Shown here: one piece after another, positions 12,815-25,175 of the stretch
Numbering within the stretch: the first letter of the stretch is position 1
How the letters are laid out: each line of letters begins with the position of its first letter
Origin: Anaeramoeba flamelloides
Taxonomy: Eukaryota; Metamonada; Anaeramoebidae
Direction of reading: 5' to 3'
Assembly (NCBI GenBank): GCA_027625915.1
Contig: JANTQA010000012.1
Span: 6,408,501 to 6,472,500, forward strand
DNA length: 64,000 bases
Notes under the pieces: generated by a model
Seen by the model: only the letters and a program-made list of their open reading frames with translations
Told to the model about the DNA's origin: nothing
Databases searched by the model: none
Made by a program: the position numbers and the translations under genes

Positions 12815-13900
12815 TTAATCAAATTTCAAAGTTGACAATTCAAACTCGTTTTCTGCCATTGATATAAAATTTGAGAAATACTCGGTTTCAAATTGGTAAG
12901 ACAATACTGATTCGCATTGCTGTTGGCTTTCATTGCCTGGTTGTATTTCAGAGAGGAAAGGCGAATTAATAGGCGAATCGGATTGTAAATCGTTTGAATT
13001 TTGTGTTGACTCTTCCCAGAGGCAATCAATAAAGGGGTTCGATTGGTGAATCGAGAAAAAATCTTTTTCAAAATTTGGAAAATCATTTTTTGATTTTTGA
13101 TCAACAAAATCAATTGTGTTTACTTTTTGTTGTTCCGTTCCATTCATGAAAATTTTTTGTTTTTTTTGATTAAAATTTGTGAGTTTTGAATTTACTTTTG
13201 TTTTTCCTTTTCTTGTTTTTGTTTTTATTGCTTTTCTTTTTGTTTTTGAATGTGTTGTTGTTTTTTTTGTCTTAGATCGTTTTGGCTTTAATTTGAATTG
13301 AATTTTTAATTTTTTTTTTTTTGAAATCAATCTCCTTTTTTTGGATATGTTGGGTTGTTTTTTTTGCACTTTTTGGCGTTTACGCTGAAGAAGGCGCTTT
13401 TGTTTTTCCTCCTGTTCTTCTTTTTTTTTTTCTTCTTTTTCAAATTTCCTTTTCCTGATCTCTTGTTTCTTCTGTTCTCTTTTGACATAGTCATTTGTGA
13501 CAAAGACCATTCCTGTATTTTTCCTCCGAACAGTAAGATTTTGATACCCTTGTCGTTTAAAATAACTTCCAAGGCAACTGCGTACATTAGTCCTTCCTTG
13601 GCCATAGGCATAGCACAGCAGATTTATTATTCGTGCAGAAAATTCTACTCTTCCCTTGTTCCAACTAAAGGTGATCTCCTCGGGAAAAATGGTATACAAT
13701 TTTGCAATTCGATCTTCTCTTTTCCTCATACTTGCAACATCGATCAGGGATAATTGCTCTTCCTCTGTTGCAGACCCAAATTCAGTTTCCTCAACTTTGT
13801 CTGGGTAATAGGACTTACAAGAAGCTCTGTTCCTTTCTTTCTTTTTTTGGAGTTTGTAATTCGACTTCTTATTTGCTTTCAGATTGTTAGTGGAATTCAT
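12815..13900 (-). CDS. Basic, probably nuclear protein of unknown family (361 aa, single exon)
   Basis: I do not recognise the family. The reading starts at an ATG (13900-13898) and is uninterrupted. Residues 1-30 are basic. Residues about 65-135 form the only folded-looking part: an aliphatic IINLLCYAYGQG helix, then a TNVRSCLGSYFKRQGY segment and a beta-like VRRKNTGMVFV strand, an arrangement reminiscent of a small winged-helix or other DNA-binding domain. Residues 136-240 are a long Lys/Arg/Glu tract with several bipartite nuclear-localisation-like clusters. Residues 260-361 are polar and acidic with scattered aromatics, resembling an activation tail. The order DNA-binding-like core, basic tract, acidic tail suggests a transcription or chromatin factor; this is inference only. 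The A-rich codons of the basic tract read as long T-runs on the plus strand. Confidence 0.7.
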   Translation of the reverse strand: MNSTNNLKANKKSNYKLQKKKERNRASCKSYYPDKVEETEFGSATEEEQLSLIDVASMRKREDRIAKLYTIFPEEITFSWNKGRVEFSARIINLLCYAYGQGRTNVRSCLGSYFKRQGYQNLTVRRKNTGMVFVTNDYVKREQKKQEIRKRKFEKEEKKKEEQEEKQKRLLQRKRQKVQKKQPNISKKRRLISKKKKLKIQFKLKPKRSKTKKTTTHSKTKRKAIKTKTRKGKTKVNSKLTNFNQKKQKIFMNGTEQQKVNTIDFVDQKSKNDFPNFEKDFFSIHQSNPFIDCLWEESTQNSNDLQSDSPINSPFLSEIQPGNESQQQCESVLSYQFETEYFSNFISMAENEFELSTLKFD

Positions 13901-15570
13901 ACTAGTTGTGTTATTTGGATTTCAAAGTTAGCAATTAAAAATGACTTTTTGGAGAAAAATAATAAAGTAAATTTCAAAAAAAAGAGAGAAAAAAAAATGA
14001 AACTGAAAAAAAAAATAACTGAGAAAATCAGTTTTATTTTATAGGACACCGATTAAAAAGTATGTGCTGGTATTCTTTCACCTTTTTCAGAACAATCAAT
14101 TAAAGTTTTTTTTTTTTTGAATTTTTGAAAATATCAAAAGTTTTTAATGATAGATCCAACCAAATAAATTGATTTATACAATTTAAGCGGATCATTTCTT
14201 TTCTATTAGATTTTATGACTAAAATAAAATTTTCCTTTTTTTTTCTTTACAAGTTAGATTGTTATGAAAACAAAGTTGGTTCTTTATTTCAGAGGACACA
14301 ATTCTTTTTTGAAAATACTCTTTAAAATATCCAAATAAAGATTTAGAATTTTGAAATATTGTAAAATATTGAGAATTTTACAATAAAGAATTAAAAAAGA
14401 TTTACAGGTCATTAGGTGATTATATATCATATTTAAAATCCTCCTTGATTAGTTTCAGTAATAGAAACTATAGAGAAAAAAAGATATTTCGTTAATCTCA
14501 TTTTTAGAGAAAGTGAATATTTCAAAAGTAAGACAAATTTAGATGATTGTTTGTGTTGAAGATTTTTTCATTGTGAGGACTTTAATTTGTATTATTGTGA
14601 GTGGTTTTTTAAGATCCTGTTTTTAAAAGATCTAATTCAAACAAACAATTTTTGAGAAGGATTGAATTTTTTTAAAAAGCAGAAAAAAACTATTTTTGAT
14701 CTATATATATTCAAAGTGGTTTCTTGAATTCTTGATTTCTTCATCACACCTAAATATATCGTTGATTTAAGGAAGCTACTAATTTTAAAAAAGACCTTTA
14801 ACTTGAAAATATTTTTTCTATTTTGAATAGAAAAAAAAGACAGGAGAGTGTATATTTTGCAGACAAATTTTAAATATCAAATATTGGATGAAAGGTTTTA
14901 ATTTTTCTTTGATTGAAAAGGAATAAATTATTATTTATTTTATGATTATTTACTGTTATTTGACTATTAAAGGGGAAAAATTTTCACTAGATTAACAATT
15001 TCCTTTTTCAAACAAACCCACAAATTACAACCTACTTTTTTGAAAACTAGATTTTTTAAAAAAATAAAAAAAACTGGGAAAAGTACAGTGGCGTAAAGAA
15101 CCCCTGTTGACAACCTTTAACCCATTACTAAAATTTAACTGGTGTTTTTTTTTCAGACTTGGGTATTTGAAAATAGGAAGACACAAATATATTCTCGGTT
15201 TGGATTTAAATTGGCTTTAGAGGTTAGATCTTTGATTAAACAAAATGGTTAGATAATATCAAATACATTTGTTTCAAAAATTTCGCCATTTTTTCAAAAT
15301 TTCTGAGATTAAATGATTTTTTTAAAAAAATTCAAAAAATAAAATTTATCTCATTTTTTTGTCAATTAAAAAATTACATTTCAATCTTCCAATATCTTCA
15401 TAATTCTTTTTCAAAATTGATTGAAAGAACCCTATTTCTTGTTTATATACCATTTTCATCCTATTGGTTTGATTCTTTGATTTCTACAGTAAGTCAATAT
15501 TTTTTTCATGAGTTAAATTTTCATAATGGGTTAAAATTTAAAAGGATTATTTATACCATGGTAGTGAATA

Positions 15571-15769
15571 TACCAGTTCCACTTTTAAGACACAAACATC
15601 CATGGAAAAAATAAGGCATGTAATAATCTCAAATTAAGAAATGGCAATTTGGATTCCTGTAAAATACTTTGTGAAAATTAAAATTTCACATTTTATGCCT
15701 AGATGTGACATTTTATTTGTACCTTAAATTTCGTTAAAATTTTGAACTGGAAAGCAAAACTGACTGTAA
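15571..15769. mobile_element. Tc1/mariner-type palindromic MITE, copy B
   Basis: Begins ACCAGTTCCACTTTTAAG and ends AACTGACTGTA. The halves are degenerate inverted repeats of each other. An old copy with many differences from the consensus. Confidence 0.7.
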
Positions 15770-15879
15770 TTAGTACTATTTTAAAAATTTTGGATGTAAC
15801 ATAATAACAAAATGAATTGATAATCTATTTTATTTCAAATTATAATTATTATGGGAATTAATTATTTAAATAACTAAAC

Positions 15880-16125
15880 TAATTTTATTTGGGTTCTTCT
15901 ATTTTGAATAAAAAATTTAATATAATATCAATTGTTCGAAAAAAATTCTGATCAACCGGAAAAATTTTAGGCTATAACAAAAATAAAAGAAAAAACTAAA
16001 AAATAAAAAAAAAATGATATTCCTATTGTACAAAAAATCAATTTTATTTCTAATTTAAATCAAATTGTAAATACAGTGGGTCTTTTAACTATTTTAACCG
16101 TGTTAAAAATTTCATAGGAATTAGT
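15880..16125. repeat. Family B repeat, partial copy B1
   Basis: Shares TTGGGTTCTTCTATTTTGAA, ATAATATCAATTGTTC and the terminal GTTAAAAATTTCA-GGAATT block with the copies at 34675-35030, 36726-37250 and 40395-40640. Confidence 0.55.
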
Positions 16126-16469
16126 GCGATAAAATTGAAACAGGCTGTATCTGGTTAATACATTTTTCATTATTTTCATATTATTTCAATTTAATAATTT
16201 TATTAACATCTCTTTTCATTAATCCAAACTTATATATTGATATTTGATCTTATGATTTTTTTATGAATAACCATTTCCAAAAAAAAAAAAAAAACGGGAC
16301 ATTTTTTTTTACATTTCATAAAAAATAATCTTTGTTAGTGGTATTATTTATAAATTGACAATACTAAAAAAAAGTTTAGTCTTAATACCGATTGAATCAA
16401 CGAACAAAGTATTTATTTCAAAATATTTTCATTGAAATATTTCCCTAAAAATGAAAAAAAAAATAACTA

Positions 16470-16880
16470 CTTTTTTTGGTTTAAACGATGTATGACCAAT
16501 TCCAATAAAAAAACGGAAATATGTAAACGGAATAAATGGTTTTTTAAACTAAAAAAACATATTTATATGTTTTCCATTCTATTTGATAATTTCTTAAGAT
16601 TAAAAAAGTTTTGAAAACAATTTTTTCGACCAAAAAGAAAACAATAAACACTAATTTCCACCCCTAAAAAATATCAGATAAAACCAAGATCGGAAAATTT
16701 AATATCTATTATCCAAGTAATACAATACTAAGAAATAAATTAAATTATTAACAAGACTCACGAAATGTTGATTAATTATTTTGTCTATTTAATACTTTTT
16801 GAAGATTGGGTTTAAAAGTTATATTTTAAAATAATTTCCACACTTTTTTGGAAATAGCTTATTTTTGTTAATTTTTTATG
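16470..16880. repeat. Dispersed repeat family H, copy 1
   Basis: Weakly but collinearly similar to 39990-40410. Shared blocks are CCTAAAAAATATCA, a GATCNGAAAATTTAATATCT-like segment and TTTTTGGAAATAGCTTATTT. Non-coding. Confidence 0.5.
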
Positions 16881-17090
16881 AACACCTTTATCACAGATTC
16901 AATTTTTTTTCCAATTTAAAAATATGTTTTAATTTATCCGAAAATATCTCTAAAGTTTTTTCATAAGACTTCCAAACCTTGATAGTAAGATAGTTAACAC
17001 AATTTGTCATTTTATTCCAATTTTAAAATTATAACTGCAAATTGAAATACATATTGCCAATTAAAGTCAGAATATTAATATAAAATTCCA

Positions 17091-17289
17091 ACCAGTTCCA
17101 CTTTTAAGGCACAAATTTTGAACAAAAATTAAGGCAAAAGTAAAATTCCAAATTCAAATACAATTTTCAGATTCTAATAAAATAATTTTCTGTAAAAAAA
17201 AAATCTTCCAAATTTTGCCTTAATTCGAGATTTAACCATGTATTAAATTTCGTTCAAAGTTTATGTCTTAAAAATTGAACTGTTGGTAA
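17091..17289. mobile_element. Tc1/mariner-type palindromic MITE, copy C
   Basis: Begins ACCAGTTCCACTTTTAAGG and ends in AATTGAACTGTTGGTAA. Internally it keeps the AAGGCAAAA / TTTTGCCTTAATT inverted pair. Lies 51 bases before copy D. Confidence 0.72.
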
Positions 17290-17340
17290 TAAATAAAATT
17301 ATTTTGTTCAATTTTTATATTATTAAAGGTTCAAATAATA

Positions 17341-17533
17341 CAGTCAGTTCCACCTTTAAGGCACAAAATTTCAACGATATTTAAGGCACAATAAAAACCT
17401 TAACTTAATGCACAAATTTGTAATTTTTTTTTAGAATTAATTTTTCTAAATTACAATTTTATGCCTTAATTTGAGATTTTTATTGTGATATAAATTTTGT
17501 TGAAAGTTTATGCCTTAAAAGTGGAACTGTCTG
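17341..17533. mobile_element. Tc1/mariner-type palindromic MITE, copy D, with TA target duplication
   Basis: Precise ends: TA (17339-17340), CAGTCAGTTCCACC... at the left, ...AACTGTCTG at the right, TA (17534-17535). The arms pair through AAGGCACAAAATTTCAACG and its partner in the right half. Non-autonomous. Confidence 0.85.
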
Positions 17534-17759
17534 TAATTATCACCAAATTATTTGTTTTGATAATGGGAATATTGGAAATTTCAAATTTACAATTCAAAAA
17601 AACTAATACTAAAAGAATTATTGATTTCCATAAGAAAAATAATAACTTCTTGGATTTCAGTGAAATTTAAAGATAAAGATTAATTATATTTTCTCAATTT
17701 TGTTATAAAAATATTTTAATTTGTAGAGAGTCGATTATAATAAAATTTTTGATGATTTA

Positions 17760-17953
17760 CATTCATTTCCTCTTTTAAGGCACAGACTTTTTACGAAATT
17801 TAAGACAGAAAAAATCTCAACTTAAAGCACATTTTTTATAATTTTTTTTTACAGAAATTATTTATCTAGAATTTGAATTTTGTTTCTTAATTTGTGATTT
17901 TTTTATAGCTTAAATTACGTTAAAAGTTTGTATCTTAAAAGAGCAACCGGCTG
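17760..17953. mobile_element. Tc1/mariner-type palindromic MITE, copy E
   Basis: Flanked by TA at 17758-17759 and 17954-17955. Contains CTTTTAAGGCACAGACTTTT and the inverted partner AAAGTTTGTATCTTAAAAG. More diverged than copies D, G and H. Confidence 0.78.
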
Positions 17954-18970
17954 TATTATCTTGTAAAATAAGAAATAATCAAAACCAGGCATGAAATTAA
18001 ATAATATTATGTTCTAAATAGTTGAATTTGAAAGAATTGGAAGAACGAAGTGAATGGGCAAAGATTTTAGTTCAAAATAAACAATATAATATGAAAACAT
18101 AATTTATTTTGGTTTATTAGCTTCTCATAATTCACCCAACAAACAAACAAACAAACAAAAATATAATATTTGCAATATTTAAAAATTCCTTTACAATCTT
18201 CCCTTTTTAATACTATTTTTTCAAGTTAACACACATGAAATGAAAATTTTATAAATTATTTATTTAAATTAGTGAAAAAAACACGGACATGAAAATAATC
18301 CAGGTCAAGACGTTTCATTGTTAATATTTGGGAAATTGCTGTGTAATTTCATTTATTTTGAATCAAATATTTTTTTTAAGAATCAAACTTTTTAAAATTT
18401 AACTTACCCGCTTATTCGAACAATTGATACTAATGATACCTAACTTGTTCAAAACATCATTCAATCAATCAAAAAACTAAGAAAAAAAAATCCTTTTTCA
18501 AACTCTAGTAAACCTTAATAAAACTTGATTGTTTTTAAAAAAAAGTTGATCTTCTTAATTCTATCAAGTAATTAATTGAGTATTCTTAAGAAAACCGACT
18601 TTAGTGAACTTTACGTGTGTTTATTAATAGCCTCATAAAAAAATTGATTATTTATAATAAGGATTTAATTTATAATAAAAGAAATTACACGACAATTTTA
18701 CTAATAGTCACAATTAAAATGCTTGCCCTGGATTACTTTCCTGTCCGGTATTTTTTTCCTATTATAATCAATTATTTTTGAGACATTAAGCAGCAATATA
18801 ATTTTCACATAATGCCAAAATGATACAGTATTGAAATTGATTTTGCTATTAATAGTTCCTTAAAGATCTTGACCCCAGTTGGATTTAATAAACAGGAGAC
18901 GGTTTTGAATTTGTTCTGGGAACCTTTGTGTAATAACCTATGTGGTATTTTTTAGAGGATATCACCTTAA

Positions 18971-19524
18971 GGATTACAATCTCTAAAATTTGAAAAAAGA
19001 TTATCTTGTGTAGAGTGTAGTGAGTTGTCGATTTGGTTGTTAGCTGATCGATCTTGTACTTGGTATGGATTTTAATAGTGGTTCAAAATGGCAAATTTTT
19101 GACAATTTATTTTTTTTTTCTTCCGAAATCCAAATTGAAGAGTGTAAGATTAATAGATTGAGAAGTGTTCAAGAATAACTTTTGAATTTTGGGTTGTAGA
19201 AAAGAATCTTGATTTAATTTTTTGTCAATTAACCAAATGAAAATATAAAATTTTTTTAAAAGCCCAATAAAACCAAACTTAACCAAAAATTCCGATCAAC
19301 AACCTACAAACTACATTTTTTATAACTTAAGTTCCGATATATTATTCTTACACTCTTCAATTTGGATTTCGGAAAAAAAAAAAAATAAATTGTCAAAAAT
19401 TTGCCATTTTGAACCACTTTTAAAACTCATACCAAATACAAGATCGATCAGATAAGAACCAAAACGACAACTCAATACACCCTACACAAGATAATTATTT
19501 TTCAAATTTCAGGGATTGTAAACC
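18971..19524. mobile_element. TTAA-flanked foldback element with ~200 bp inverted arms
   Basis: TTAA at 18967-18970 and 19525-19528 bound a 554 bp element. The left end reads GGATTACAATC and the right end, reverse-complemented, GGTTTACAATC. Arms about 18971-19172 and 19330-19524 pair along their length, including GTTCAAAATGGCAAATTTTT and CGATCTTGTA. TTAA duplications are typical of piggyBac-type transposition (established knowledge). No transposase inside. A solo copy of this terminus (TTAAGGTTTACAATC) occurs at 45274-45288. Confidence 0.85.
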
Positions 19525-20138
19525 TTAAATGTTTTTTCTCACTTGAAATTTTTTATTTTATTTTGAACTTGTAAAATTCTTTGTTTGTTTTTGAGACAGA
19601 AAAACAACAGTTTTCTTTGTAAACAAACTTAAATCGTTTTCAAATAGTTCCCTCAAAATTCTTCACTTGTACAACACTTCCAAAAAGCGAATTTTAAATG
19701 TTTTACTAAAAGCCCAACATTTAATCTTACTTTTTTTTCCAAAATGTTCATAAGATTCTTCCATCTCAATTTCTAGATTTTAGAATCAAGGAATTAAATC
19801 CACTTTCTCAAAATAAGACTTTTATTCAAAAGGAAAAAATTTTTAGTTTTTCAAAAAAAAAAATTAAATATGAATCAAAAAAAATTAACTTAAAGCTTTT
19901 AGATTATTAATTGAACAAAAAAAGTTTCACGAAATATAAAAAAGGCGAATTGGTTTTAGGAATTCTCTTGTGAAGTTGAAATTATTTTTCAAATAAAAGG
20001 AAAAATGTACACAGCATTATTTTTTTAGCTAATTGCAAATTTCCATTTTCTGTCTTTTTTAATTAAAAAAAAATCTTTTTGTAATTTTACGAATAGCTCA
20101 CCAACAAATAAAAACAAGTAAACAAATTTCTTCTTTTG

Positions 20139-23100
20139 ATGTCTCAAATAAAGGTTTTAACAAGTGAAAACAAAACTTGTAATTCAAATAATCTAAATGG
20201 ATCAGTGCCCCAAAGCCAATCCAATCAAAATTTACAAAACAAAGAAAATGATGGAATAGTGAATAAAAAAAAAAACCAAAACCCAAACAACAATGGAGAA
20301 TTTAAATTGAAACCCAAAAATGGCATAACACCAAATATAAACCCAAACAAACCAAAAAAACAAAACAACATTTTTCCGAAAAAAGAAATACCGCTTTTAA
20401 ATAAAACAGATAACAAAACAATAAATTCAATGAACAGAATTCAAAATGTTTTTAGAGGCTACCAAACACGAAAAAAGATTCTTGAGCGTTTGTCTTTATT
20501 TTTTTTTAACCCTGAGGATCGACAAAATAATTTAAAAACAAAAAAATTTATTATTTTTTTCTTCTCGTTCTTATTAATTAACAACTTATTCAAACTGTGT
20601 CTTTTTATTTTAGCTGAATTTGAAAATGCTTTAACAAGAAGATACCTAATACAAGAAATCATTGAAACAGAAAAAACTTATGTTTCCCTGCTTGATATTT
20701 TAGTTAAAGTTTGTTTCACTCCATTTTCTCTTATTTTTGAATATCCTTTTGACCAAACATCCGATTCCTTTTCAAAAAAAAAAACCATTTTTTAAGAAAA
20801 ATTATTCCTTAAATTAAAGGATTTGTTTTTAAGGAACCGTGGAAGAGAAAAAGAAAAACGAAATATAAATCCAAATGAAAAAGAAAAAGAAAAAGAAAAA
20901 GAAAAAGAAAAGAAAAGAAAAAGAACATTCAAAAAGAAAAATAAAAAGAATAAGAACAGATTAAGAACAAAAAAACAAAATCCTACTAGATTGTAAAAAC
21001 CAAATTAAAACGAAAAAGATGGAAAGGTATATATCTAAAAATATCCCAAATTTCATCAGAAATATCTGGAAATATTATTTAACAATAACAAAAAAATAGT
21101 TTTCTAAAGGATGTCCTATCAAACGAAATCTTCATATACACCATTTCCACCTTCCTTTTTGTTTTTGTTTGATTAAGGTGCAGGTGATCCTTTATCCAAA
21201 GGATTAAAATAAATTAACTTTCGAAAGATTGACTTTTTTTTGTTCTTTATTTTTTGTTCTACTCGACAACCTTCACCTACCGATCCCTTAGAAATATACC
21301 TAAGAAGGCATTTATCCAATTACTTTTTCATTTAAGCAAGTTATCAGTACCTTTGTACTAATAACCCAATAAAATCCAATAATTTCCCCATAAATTAATA
21401 CTACTCTTAACTACTACGTTGCAGTAAGTGAAGTATTTACCATCGAACAAAAACCCCCAAAAAAACGAAAAAAGCATCCTTTTTCGAAAAATAATTTATT
21501 TTAATCCTTTAGATACCAGATCGACTGAACCTTAACCAAAATAAAACCAAAATGAAAGGATATCATTTGTAAGGTATCTGAAGAAGTCATTTAGAACGAC
21601 CCCCCCCCTTAATAATGACAAGCCAAATCGTTAATAAAAAAAGTTAATTTTCTTAAAGCCATTTTTAAAAAAATGAATAAAAAAAAGTTTCAAAGTAAAC
21701 ACAAAAATATGTAAAAAGAAGAAAAATGCAATGCATTACTAAGGCTGGATAATAAATGGGAATTAATTTTCACTTCATTTTCCTATTTTCCGTTTTTTAT
21801 TTCTATGATACTGTTAGTTGGAATTTAAATGGGATAAAATATCAACTGATTAACATTCCTTTTTTTTCATTAAGGGTTTTTAGTTCACCCAAAATATACT
21901 AATACTCAATATAAAAGTGGTACCAAAAAAAAATAGTGATGACAAATTTCAATCCATTTCTTGAAAGCTCTTTGTATAAAAAATGAAAATGAAAATGAAA
22001 ATGAAAATGAAGTTACAATTGTTTCTCATTTATTATTCCAGCACAGTATAGAGTTTTCAAAGAAATAGATTGGATTATTTGTTTGTATTTATTTATTTGT
22101 TTGGTCCTTTTTTATATTATATATTGAATGAATTGAGAATCACAAATGAAAGTCAGATTTCAGAATTGAAAAAAAAAGATAATCAGTTGATATTTTACCC
22201 CATTTAAATTTCAAATACCAGAAGAATACTTGTAAAAAACTTTTATTTTTTTAACTTTTAAAAAATAAATTCTATTTTAAAATTTCAATAAGTGTGTTTC
22301 ACCTTTTTTTTTTTTTTTTGCTCACATTTTAAATCAGACTTTCTATTACCAACCTAAATCTTAATTAAAAAGTATTAAAAATCACACCCTTTTCCAACAA
22401 TTCTGAAATATAAGGTATTTTTTTTGAAATATTATCAATAATAGTTTGCTGTTTTTTTTCTCAAAAGTTTAAGAAATTAAAACAAACTTTTAAATAGTTA
22501 CTTAGTGCAAAGAAAAGAAAAAATAATAATTTTTTTGGTATTTGGGAATATATCATTTCTTATTTTAACACTTTAATATAATGTTTACCTTTTTTATTTT
22601 AATTTTTTTTTTCCAGTTCAAAAAAGAGTTTTTTTTTTATTTTTGAAGGGGGGAAATTAATTTCCTCTTACAGCCGTTAGGTTTTCCAGAATTCAAAAGA
22701 ATAGAACAAAATCATAAATTATATTTAATTCTTTTGAATTCTGGAAAACCTCCGTTAGCTTTTTTTTGATTTGAGAAATAAAAAGAAAATTTTTTAAATT
22801 TTCTTTTAATTTCTTAAATTAAAAAAAAGCTAGGCACTTGACGGCACCTTTTCATTAGTTTTTTTTTAATTTAAGAAATAAACCGAAAATTAAATAAATT
22901 TTCTGTTTATTTCAAAAATTAAAAAAAAACGCCGTTAGCCATTCCAGAATTCAAAAGAATCGAGAAAAATCTTTGATTTTTCTCTATTCTTTTGAATTCT
23001 GGAAAAGCTAGGCACTTGGCGACACGATCCCATAAAAAATGATCGATATCTTCATTTGTATCTAATTTTAAATATTTTTTACATATCTTGCAAAATTTTG

Positions 23101-25109
23101 TTTTTATTTTATTCTTATCATAAACATAAGAAGATCTATTTAGATAATTCGTGAAATTTCTTAGTTTTAAAATGGAGGCAGAACCCTTCCATATTAAATA
23201 TTTTTTGTCATTAGGTTTTCTTGAGTTTTCTGTTTATTTGGAAAATCAATAGATTTTCGTTAGGTTTTTTTGAGTTTTCTATTTATTTGGAAAACCTAGA
23301 ACACTTCACATATAAAATAGAAAACCTCAGAAAAACCTAGGCACTAGACGGCACTTGACGACACGGCTGTTTGTTTATATTATTATTATACATAATAATT
23401 TTTAAATATTCCTGACCTTTCCACCCAGAACTCTTTATTATTAAGTTTTCTCTAAATTGATTAACATTTTTATTTAGTAGTTTTTCAACTTTCTACTTTC
23501 CAATTAATATTTTTGTTGTCTTTTTTTGTAAATTTTAACTTATTTGATATGTGTTCAAAACCAAGAATTTCTAATTTTTTTTGAGTTTAAATCTTCTTTT
23601 ATATATCAAAATTCTGAATTGGTCTATTTTAGCTTCGGTTTTATAAATTATCCTAGGAGAATGTGTTTTGATTTTTAAAAATTTGGTGACTTTTTTATTT
23701 ATCCAAACATCTATCATGTCAAAATATTTTTGAGTTAAATTAAAAATTACTAATCCATAGAATAATTGACTAATGCATATTGCTTTAAACATTTGTAAAT
23801 TTTGCCCCATTAGCTAAATTTTATTGGTTAAAAATCAATTTGATTTTTTTAAAATTTTCTTTTACTTTTTTAAAGTTTTTTAATGTAAATGTTTCTCTTT
23901 TTCTTAGCCAAATTCCTAAATATTTTATTTCTGATAATTGATTTGATTTTAAAAGTTTTATCAATATTTGGATTCATTCCAAATTCTTGGATAATGTTAT
24001 ACATTATTATCAACTTTTTGTCAATTTCTGGAATTGGTACCTTCAATTATCAAAACCAAGTCATCTGCAAACATTTGAACATGATGAACTAAATCTTTAA
24101 TTTTTTCAATCAAAAAATGGCTAATGAATCCAAACATTAAAAGGGGAAAGAGGATCAAAAAAGAGTTTTTTTATTCATCAAAAAATAATTTTTAATAACA
24201 GAAAATTCCCTTTTTTTTTTTTTTTTTTTTGACGAAACCAGAGAAATTAAAACACAAATTCTTTTTTTTCGTGAAAAAATGTAAAAATTAAAAACAACTC
24301 TTTCATTAAGACCAACTTTTGATAATAATCCCACACAAATTTTTGAAAAATATCCTTCAGAAATTTTTTTACAAACTCAAATCTTTAACCAAGTATTTGA
24401 TAAAATATATTTCAAATAAAAATGATTCTGGTTTAGTATTAAGGGTTAAATGAAGGAAACATTTAATATGGTAAGGAGAGAATTTTGAAGTGGCCAATTT
24501 TATGTCTTCTAATTCAAAGAACGTCTAGATATTAACGCATCGAAACGGCCATTAAAATAATTTTAAACTTCATTTAGTTTTCTAAAAACAAATAAAACTT
24601 AAAGAGTTGACATGAAAAAAAATGAAGAGTAGAAAAAAGAAGAAAAATAAAGAATTTACAAATAAGTAATATGAAAGAACAAATAAGAATTATTCATTTC
24701 CAAGTTGGCAAATTTTTACAAAATTTTTTTTATTAATTTTTTTGCCATTTCCTTTTCTTGAAGGCATAAAAACAATCCGTTATAACTACATTTTCATTTT
24801 TTACTTTAGTTTTTAACAATTTTATTTTTGTTCAATAATTGAAATCTTATTATTTTTAATCACCCATAATTATTTTAATAAGTCTATGCATATTTAAATA
24901 TTTCATTAATTCCTTTTTTTTTTTTTAGACAAAAAATTTATATAATAATTAGATTAATATTTATAAAATTTTCCTTTCAAAAAACTGTCTTAATATGAAA
25001 AAGCACTTGGGTAGTTATTTTTAAAAAAGAATTTTTATTTAAATCAAACAATAATTCTTTCCTAACAAACAAAATTTATCTTTTTATAATATCTCAAACA
25101 CACACACAT

Positions 25110-25175
<66 letters not shown>

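Larger units (their letters stand above)
13901..20138. other. Intergenic region between divergent genes, dense in MITEs
   Basis: About 6.2 kb separating the minus-strand basic-protein gene from the plus-strand RhoGEF; the promoters of both should lie here. It contains four mariner-type MITEs (15571-17955), a B-family fragment (15880-16125), an H-family repeat (16470-16880), a (CAAA)n tract near 18138-18160 and a TTAA foldback element (18971-19524). Short readings such as 15417-15614 run through a MITE and are not genes. Bases 13950-15070 and 19530-20130 show nothing recognisable. Confidence 0.7.

Noticed and set aside
13355-13753. 132-codon plus-strand reading opposite the basic protein
   Set aside because: Poly-Phe complement of the Lys/Glu tract; shadow of the minus-strand gene.
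15086-15120. TACAGTGGCGTAAAGAACCC, a Tc1-like terminus
   Set aside because: No inverted partner within 1.5 kb that I could find; possibly a solo end.
22673-23366. CRISPR-like or integron array
   Set aside because: No regular direct repeats with unique spacers and no integrase or cas gene; eukaryotic intron context. Only the hairpin/junction resemblance is worth noting.
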